In this document: positions 59,558 through 64,000 of the stretch, in pieces
Layout: every line of letters begins with the position of its first letter
Position numbering within the stretch: the stretch's first letter is position 1
NCBI RefSeq assembly: GCF_014651015.1
Contig: NZ_BMWB01000001.1
Span: forward strand, 62,001 to 126,000
From: Streptomyces xantholiticus
GTDB taxonomy: Bacteria; Actinomycetota; Actinomycetes; Streptomycetales; Streptomycetaceae
Direction: 5' to 3'
Length of the DNA stretch: 64,000 nt
Notes under the pieces: model-generated
The model's database searches: none
What the model saw: only the letters and a program-made list of their open reading frames with translations
Told to the model about the DNA's origin: nothing
Translations under genes and position numbers: made by a program

Positions 59558-59827
59558 CTACACCTCGCTCGCGTCGACGACCCGGGCCACCAGGCCCAGT
59601 GAGAGCTCCGCGCCGTCCACCAGCAGCGCCTCCACCGCGCGGGTCTCCGGGTCGATGTCGGCCTCGACGCCGTCGCCGACGTATCGGGGGTAGCCGGAGG
59701 CGCCCTGTTCTCCGGTGGCGTCGACGACGGCGGAGCGGATCGCGTTCCGGGTGAGCGTGGCGGTGTCGTGGGCTTCGACGGCTTCAGGGAGCACGAGGAT
59801 CCCGAAGCGCTGCGGTTGAGTGTTCAT
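59558..59827 (-). CDS. Small conserved hypothetical protein
   Basis: 89 residues, not recognised by name. RFGILVLPEAVEAHDTATLT is followed by RNAIRSAVVDATGEQGASGY and PRYVGDGVEADIDPETRAVE, then ALLVDGAELSLGLVARVVDA. The acidic, mixed alpha/beta composition and Streptomyces codon bias support a real gene. ATG 59827 lies 48 bp from the divergent PemK/MazF-like gene start, so a functional link (such as antitoxin-like) is possible but not shown. No signal peptide. Confidence 0.65.
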   Translation of the reverse strand: MNTQPQRFGILVLPEAVEAHDTATLTRNAIRSAVVDATGEQGASGYPRYVGDGVEADIDPETRAVEALLVDGAELSLGLVARVVDASEV

Positions 59828-59875
59828 GCAGGCGACGCTAGACACCCGCCGCGCACCGCGCACTACGGTGACGGG

Positions 59876-60373
59876 ATGACTCGTTCCACCGCACCCGCGA
59901 CCGGCGCACCCCGCCCGCACGGCTCCTCGCGCACCGACGCCTCCCCTGATCTGCCCGGCAGCACGGGCCCGACCGCCACGACGGAGGCCGATCCGGCGCG
60001 CGTCGGGCCGGTGCGCACCTCGTACGCCCCGGACCGGGACGGCGATCCGGACCCGGGCGAGATCGTGTGGACATGGGTGCCGTTCGAGGAGAACGACGGC
60101 CGCGGCAAGGACCGGCCGGTGCTGGTGGTGGCCCGGGAGGCGGCGGGCACGCTGCTCGCCGTACAGCTGTCCAGCAGGCGTCACGACCACGACCGCGAGT
60201 GGGTGCCGATCGGCGTCGGACCGTGGGACAGCTCCGGGCGCGAGTCGTGGGTGGACCTGGACCGGGTGCTGCGGGTGCACGAGGCGGGCATGCGCCGAGA
60301 GGCGAGCGCGCTGGACCGGCCCCGGTTCGACCGGGTCGTGCAGCGGCTGCGGAAGCGCTACGGCTGGAGCTGA
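59876..60373 (+). CDS. PemK/MazF-family protein with a disordered N-terminal extension
   Basis: 165 residues. The first 45 are Pro/Thr/Ser-rich (TAPATGAPRPHGSSRTDASP) and likely disordered. The PemK/MazF barrel follows: DPDPGEIVWTWVPFEENDGR and GKDRPVLVVAREAAGTLLAV, with QLSSRRHDHDREWVPIGVG and DRVLRVHEAGMRREASALDR, and KRYGW at the end. MazF toxins cleave mRNA; the GxIVW...K-x-R-P-V-L-V motifs are intact. No antitoxin gene precedes it in the same operon. ATG 59876. It ends overlapping the convergent macrodomain-like gene by 16 bp. Confidence 0.85.
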   Translation: MTRSTAPATGAPRPHGSSRTDASPDLPGSTGPTATTEADPARVGPVRTSYAPDRDGDPDPGEIVWTWVPFEENDGRGKDRPVLVVAREAAGTLLAVQLSSRRHDHDREWVPIGVGPWDSSGRESWVDLDRVLRVHEAGMRREASALDRPRFDRVVQRLRKRYGWS

Positions 60374-61209
60374 ACGCCCGCGCCGAGCCGGTCCGCGAAG
60401 GCGCTGCGGAAGGCGGCCGGGGCGGGTGATGTACCGGACCGGTCGAGGACCGCGAAGACGACCTCGTCGAAGTGGCCGGCGAACCGCCCCTCGCCGGTCA
60501 GCAGCCCATGGAAGACGCCGGCCACCACCGCCGGATCGTTGCGGAACACGCCGCAGCCCCATGCTCCGAGGACGAGACGGCGGTAGCCGCCGGCGACCGC
60601 CGTCTCCAGGACCCGCTCGGCGCGCGAGGCGAGCGCGGCGGGGATGCGGTGGGCCTCGCCCGGGGTGCGGCGGGTGATGACCCCGGCGTTGGGCGCGGGT
60701 GAGGTGAGGAAACCGACCGTGTACGGCTGCTCCAGCAGGCGGCCGCGGTCGTCACGGAAGACGGGCACGCCCGGGGAGAGGATCACCCGGTCGGTGTAGA
60801 AGACGCTGCGTTCGGCGCGGTGGTGGCCGTAGAACCCGGGCACCCGCAGCAGCGTGACGTACAGCGCGGAGGCCCGGCACAACGCCTCTTCCTGCGCCTG
60901 CGCCCCGCCCAGGTAACCGCCGCCGGGATTGCGCGCGGAGGCGAAGTTCAGAACGGCGACCGGGCCGGATCCGGCGCCGGTGAGCCGGCGCGCCGCCTGT
61001 GTGCTGCTCTCGCCCGTGACCTCGAAGGCGGTGACACGGTCGGTGTCCGGCATGACCGCGACAGGCGCGGGGCCGTACATCCGCGTGCCCTCCAGCGCCA
61101 CTGTGAGCTCCTGCCGAATGGGCACCTCGCGTCCGCCGGGCAGACGGTACACCCCGGCCTCGACGATCTCCTCGGTCTGTTTCGCGATCCCCCGCAGTCG
61201 TGCACTCAT
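60358..61209 (-). CDS. TIGR02452-family macrodomain-like protein
   Basis: 283 residues. ARLRGIAKQTEEIVEAGVYR is the family N-terminus; VAVLNFASARNPGGGYLGGA contains the ADP-ribose-binding N-F-A-S-x-x-x-P-G-G-G motif, QEEALCRASALYVTLL and LVLGAWGCGVFRNDPAVVAG complete the macrodomain-like core. The family includes poly(ADP-ribose) glycohydrolase-like enzymes and is often linked to phage defence or ADP-ribosyl stress. ATG 61209; other upstream ATGs in-frame are possible by five residues. Convergent overlap with the PemK/MazF-like gene (16 bp) is notable. Divergent from egtA. Confidence 0.9.
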   Translation of the reverse strand: MSARLRGIAKQTEEIVEAGVYRLPGGREVPIRQELTVALEGTRMYGPAPVAVMPDTDRVTAFEVTGESSTQAARRLTGAGSGPVAVLNFASARNPGGGYLGGAQAQEEALCRASALYVTLLRVPGFYGHHRAERSVFYTDRVILSPGVPVFRDDRGRLLEQPYTVGFLTSPAPNAGVITRRTPGEAHRIPAALASRAERVLETAVAGGYRRLVLGAWGCGVFRNDPAVVAGVFHGLLTGEGRFAGHFDEVVFAVLDRSGTSPAPAAFRSAFADRLGAGVQLQP

Positions 61210-61347
61210 GGCCGACATCATCGAGAACCTCGGGTGACGGCGGCAAACACATTTCCGCTGGGCATTCGGCTCCGAAGGTGCGCTCTTGTGCGGGGCCGAG
61301 GCCGTGGCCTTAGGTTGGCAGAGTCCCTTCGACAGGAGGAGCCGATC

Positions 61348-62625
61348 ATGCACCCATCCGGGACGGACGACTTCGGCCGTCCGATGTCCGAGGCAGAGGC
61401 CGAGGACCTGCTCCGATGTATCTGCTTCAAGACCGGCCCGCCCCGCACCGTCGGTGTGGAGCTGGAGTGGCTGGTCCACGCACGGGAGCAACCGGAGAAA
61501 CCGGTGGCTCAAGGCCGCCTCGAGGCGGCCTTCGACGACATACGCGCCCTGCCCCTGAATTCCGCGCTCACCTTCGAGCCGGGCGGCCAGCTGGAGCTCA
61601 GCTCGCGCCCCGCCGCCTCCCTGATGGAGTGCATCGACTCCACGGCCGCCGACCTGGACGCGGTACGAGCGGCGCTCCGCCCGGCAGGCCTGACTCTGAA
61701 CGGGCTGGGACTGGATCCCTGGCATCCGCCCCGCCGCCTCCTCCATGAACCGCGCTACGACGCGATGGAGACGTACCTCGACCGTTCCGGTCCTTTCGGA
61801 CGCACCATGATGTGCAGTTCCGCCTCCGTCCAGGTCTGTCTGGACGCCGGTGAGGAGGAGCCCGGGCCGCTCGGCCACGGCCGCCGCTGGCGGCTCGCCC
61901 ATCTGGTCGGCGCCGTGCTGCTGGCGGCGTTCGCCAACTCCCCTGTGCTGGCCGGGCGCCGCACCGGCTGGCGCTCCAGCCGCCAGGCGGTGTGGAACAT
62001 GCTCGACCCCGTGCGCCCCATGGCGCCGCCGCTGGAGGCGGAACCGCGTTCCGCATGGACGGCCCACGCTCTCGACGCCCCGGTGATGTGTGTGCGCATG
62101 CCGGAAGGCGCCTGGCAGTTGCCGCAGGGGCTCACCTTCCGGCAGTGGCTGCGCTCCGGTTCACCGCGGGCGGCGACGGCTCGGGACCTCGAGTACCACC
62201 TGACGACGCTGTTCCCACCCGTGAGGCCGCGGGGGCATCTCGAACTGCGCATGATCGACGCGCAGTCCGGCGAGGACGGCTGGATGGTGCCGCTGGCGGT
62301 CGCCGCCGCGCTCTTCGACGATCCGGAAGCGGCGGAGACCGTGTACCGCGCGCTCAAGCCGCTCGCCGAGTGCATGGACGCGCACGCACCCGCGCCGCGC
62401 AACCCCCTGTGGGTGGCGGCGGCTCGGCACGGCCTGGCCGACCAGGAGCTTCACGCCGCCGCCGTGACGTGCTTCGCCGCCGCGCTGGACGCGCTGGAAC
62501 GGCTCGACGTGTCCACTCCCGTCCGCGACGCGGTCGCCCGCTTCAACGACCGCCATGTCCTGCGGGGCCGGTGTCCCGCCGACGACATGCGCATCCCCTC
62601 CGTGGCGAAGGAGTCCGGCACATGA
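61348..62625 (+). CDS. egtA: Ergothioneine biosynthesis glutamate-cysteine ligase EgtA
   Basis: 425 residues. EgtA makes gamma-glutamylcysteine from glutamate, cysteine and ATP for ergothioneine. RTVGVELEWLVHAREQPE has the conserved E-x-E-W start, ALTFEPGGQLELSSRPAASL the substrate/ATP-site core of GCS2-type ligases, TMMCSSASVQVCLDAGEE and LEYHLTTLFPPVRPRGHLEL, RMIDAQSGEDGWMV the C-terminal motifs. AGGAGGAG precedes ATG 61348. It overlaps egtB by 4 bp (ATGA). Regulation cannot be read from the short gap to the divergent macrodomain gene. Confidence 0.95.
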   Translation: MHPSGTDDFGRPMSEAEAEDLLRCICFKTGPPRTVGVELEWLVHAREQPEKPVAQGRLEAAFDDIRALPLNSALTFEPGGQLELSSRPAASLMECIDSTAADLDAVRAALRPAGLTLNGLGLDPWHPPRRLLHEPRYDAMETYLDRSGPFGRTMMCSSASVQVCLDAGEEEPGPLGHGRRWRLAHLVGAVLLAAFANSPVLAGRRTGWRSSRQAVWNMLDPVRPMAPPLEAEPRSAWTAHALDAPVMCVRMPEGAWQLPQGLTFRQWLRSGSPRAATARDLEYHLTTLFPPVRPRGHLELRMIDAQSGEDGWMVPLAVAAALFDDPEAAETVYRALKPLAECMDAHAPAPRNPLWVAAARHGLADQELHAAAVTCFAAALDALERLDVSTPVRDAVARFNDRHVLRGRCPADDMRIPSVAKESGT

Positions 62626-63947
62626 CCGACGAACTGCGGCGTCAGGCCCTCGACGCGCTGACCCGTGCCCGTACCCGTACCGCCGCTCTCACTTCCTGCG
62701 TGGACGACCGTGATCTGACCGCGCAGCACTCTCCCTTGATGTCACCGCTGGTCTGGGACCTGGCCCACATCGGCAACCAGGAGGAGCAGTGGCTGCTGCG
62801 CACCGTCGGCAAGGGCGATGCGCTGCGGCCCGAGATCGACTCCCTCTACGACGCCTTCGAGCATCCCCGCGCGATGCGTCCCTCCCTCCCGCTGCTGGCG
62901 CCGGCGGAAGCACGGATCTACGCCTCCGACGTCCGGGGCCGGGTGCTGGACATCCTGGAGCGGACCCCGTTCGAGGGTGGTCCGCTGGTGGACGCCGGCT
63001 TCGCGTTCGGGATGATCGCCCAGCACGAACAGCAGCACGACGAGACCATGCTGATCACCCATCAGCTTCGGAAGGGTCCGGCCGCGCTTTCCGCGCCCGA
63101 GCCGCCCGCCCATGACACGGGCCCGCTGCCGTCCGAAGTCCTCGTGCCCGGGGGGGCGTTCACGATGGGCACGTCCACGGAGCCGTGGGCGCTGGACAAC
63201 GAGCGGCCCGCGCACAAGCGCATCGTGCCGGCATTCCACATCGACACCGTCCCGGTCACCTGCGGCCGGTACCAGGCCTTCATCGAGGACGGCGGCTACC
63301 GCGACCGGCGCTGGTGGGCCGCAGAGGGCTGGAACCAGATCCGGCAGCACAAGATCGGCGCGCCGCTGTTCTGGCGGCGGGAGGGCGGCGTGTGGCTGCG
63401 CCGCCGCTTCGGTGTGACGGAGGAGGTGCCGCCCGACGAGCCCGTCCTGCATGTCAGCTGGTACGAGGCCGATGCCTACGCCCGCTGGGCGGGGCGCCGG
63501 CTGCCCACGGAGGCCGAGTGGGAGAAGGCCGCCCGGCACGATCCGGGTACCGGCCGGGTCCGCCGCTACCCCTGGGGCGACGAGGACCCTTCGGCGGCGC
63601 ATGCCAACCTCGGCCAGCGCCATCTACGGCCCGCCCCCGCGGGGAGTTACCCCGAGGGAGCCTCGCCGCTGGGCGTACGGCAGCTCATCGGCGACGTCTG
63701 GGAGTGGACTGCGAGCGACTTCCTGCCGTATCCCGGCTTCGCCGCGTTCCCCTACCGCGAGTACTCGGAGGTCTTCTTCGGCAGCGAGTACAAGGTGCTG
63801 CGCGGCGGTTCCTTCGCCGTCGACCCGGTCGCCTGCCGGGGCACGTTCCGCAACTGGGACCTGCCGGTGCGCCGCCAGATCTTCTCCGGATTCCGGACGG
63901 CGCGGGACGCCGAGGAGCGGAGCGGCAGGGACGGGGGCATGGCCTGA
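62622..63947 (+). CDS. egtB: Ergothioneine biosynthesis sulfoxide synthase EgtB
   Basis: 441 residues. EgtB is the non-haem iron enzyme that couples hercynine with gamma-glutamylcysteine using O2. The DinB-like N-terminal domain has VWDLAHIGNQEEQWLL (His49) and IAQHEQQHDETML (His135, His139), the three iron-binding His. The C-terminal formylglycine-generating-enzyme-like domain contains VLVPGGAFTMGTSTEPWALD, WYEADAYARWAGRRLPTEAE and VLRGGSFAVDPVACRGTFRN with the hercynine-binding loop. ATG 62622 overlaps the egtA stop. It ends TGATG into egtC. Confidence 0.96.
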   Translation: MTDELRRQALDALTRARTRTAALTSCVDDRDLTAQHSPLMSPLVWDLAHIGNQEEQWLLRTVGKGDALRPEIDSLYDAFEHPRAMRPSLPLLAPAEARIYASDVRGRVLDILERTPFEGGPLVDAGFAFGMIAQHEQQHDETMLITHQLRKGPAALSAPEPPAHDTGPLPSEVLVPGGAFTMGTSTEPWALDNERPAHKRIVPAFHIDTVPVTCGRYQAFIEDGGYRDRRWWAAEGWNQIRQHKIGAPLFWRREGGVWLRRRFGVTEEVPPDEPVLHVSWYEADAYARWAGRRLPTEAEWEKAARHDPGTGRVRRYPWGDEDPSAAHANLGQRHLRPAPAGSYPEGASPLGVRQLIGDVWEWTASDFLPYPGFAAFPYREYSEVFFGSEYKVLRGGSFAVDPVACRGTFRNWDLPVRRQIFSGFRTARDAEERSGRDGGMA

Positions 63948-64000
63948 TGTGCCGTCATATCGCTCTACTGGGACCGCCGGAGCCGCTGGGCGAGCTGCTC
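63947..64000 (+). CDS. egtC: Ergothioneine gamma-glutamyl hydrolase EgtC, 5' end only
   Basis: Only 18 codons lie in the window: MCRHIALLGPPEPLGELL. Cys2 directly after the start is the nucleophile of class II glutamine amidotransferases, which EgtC uses to remove gamma-glutamate from the sulfoxide intermediate. ATG 63947 overlaps the egtB stop by one base, so the three genes are one operon; egtD and egtE would be expected to follow. Confidence 0.88.
   Translation, partial: MCRHIALLGPPEPLGELL

Overview
The window is high-GC actinomycete DNA, almost certainly Streptomyces. Evidence: strong third-position GC, GTG/TTG starts behind GGAGG-type ribosome binding sites, Tat-type signal peptides, a SARP-type regulator, an alkylresorcinol-type type III polyketide synthase, an ergothioneine operon and a Streptomyces-type contractile injection system (CIS). 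I saw no rRNA, tRNA, CRISPR array, complete insertion sequence, integrase or replication origin.

Layout. 1-9.9 kb: carbon metabolism and regulators (isochorismatase-like hydrolase, class II aldolase, SIS-domain sugar isomerase, DeoR regulator, M20 amidohydrolase, alpha/beta hydrolase with a divergent TetR, PfkB kinase, hemerythrin). The aldolase/SIS operon is eroded: its sugar kinase is a frameshifted fragment and its ABC permease is reduced to two ends joined by a deletion. 10-15 kb: PhoD phosphatase, an SDR, cholesterol oxidase and a DUF4180 protein. 16-19.6 kb: a compact polyketide-quinone/resorcinol locus (type III PKS, Icmt-type methyltransferase, FAD oxidoreductase) with a divergent UbiA prenyltransferase. 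19.7-27 kb: DinB, RibD-like and F420/NADP oxidoreductases, a secreted collagen-like protein, a mosaic of degraded genes with an IS5-type transposase end, and an ABC exporter followed by a broken methyltransferase gene.

27-55.3 kb is the centrepiece: a Streptomyces-type CIS. On the minus strand, from high to low coordinates, lie a LuxR-type regulator, a secreted beta-propeller/DUF11 protein, DUF4255 cap protein, AAA+ ATPase, DUF4157 protein, a 1232-residue putative effector ending in a deaminase-like HAE/PCxxC signature, sheath, tube, two small assembly proteins, an 855-residue Pro-rich protein, second tube protein, LysM hub, VgrG spike, PAAR tip, gp25, baseplate J and tail-I proteins, and a SARP-like regulator. 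Two plus-strand membrane proteins flank it: a zinc-ribbon/TM/discoidin protein resembling CisA at 27.0 kb and a beta-sandwich/TM/coiled-coil protein at 54 kb. No capsid, portal, terminase or lysis genes are present, so this is an injection machine and not a prophage.

55.3-64 kb: pirin, AEC transporter, flavin disulfide reductase, thioredoxin, a PemK/MazF-like protein, a TIGR02452 macrodomain-like protein, and the start of an egtABC ergothioneine operon that leaves the window inside egtC.

A second theme is gene decay. I count about a dozen gene remnants in the first 27 kb and none in the 37 kb that follow. All calls come from reading the sequence without database searches; family names rest on motif recognition.
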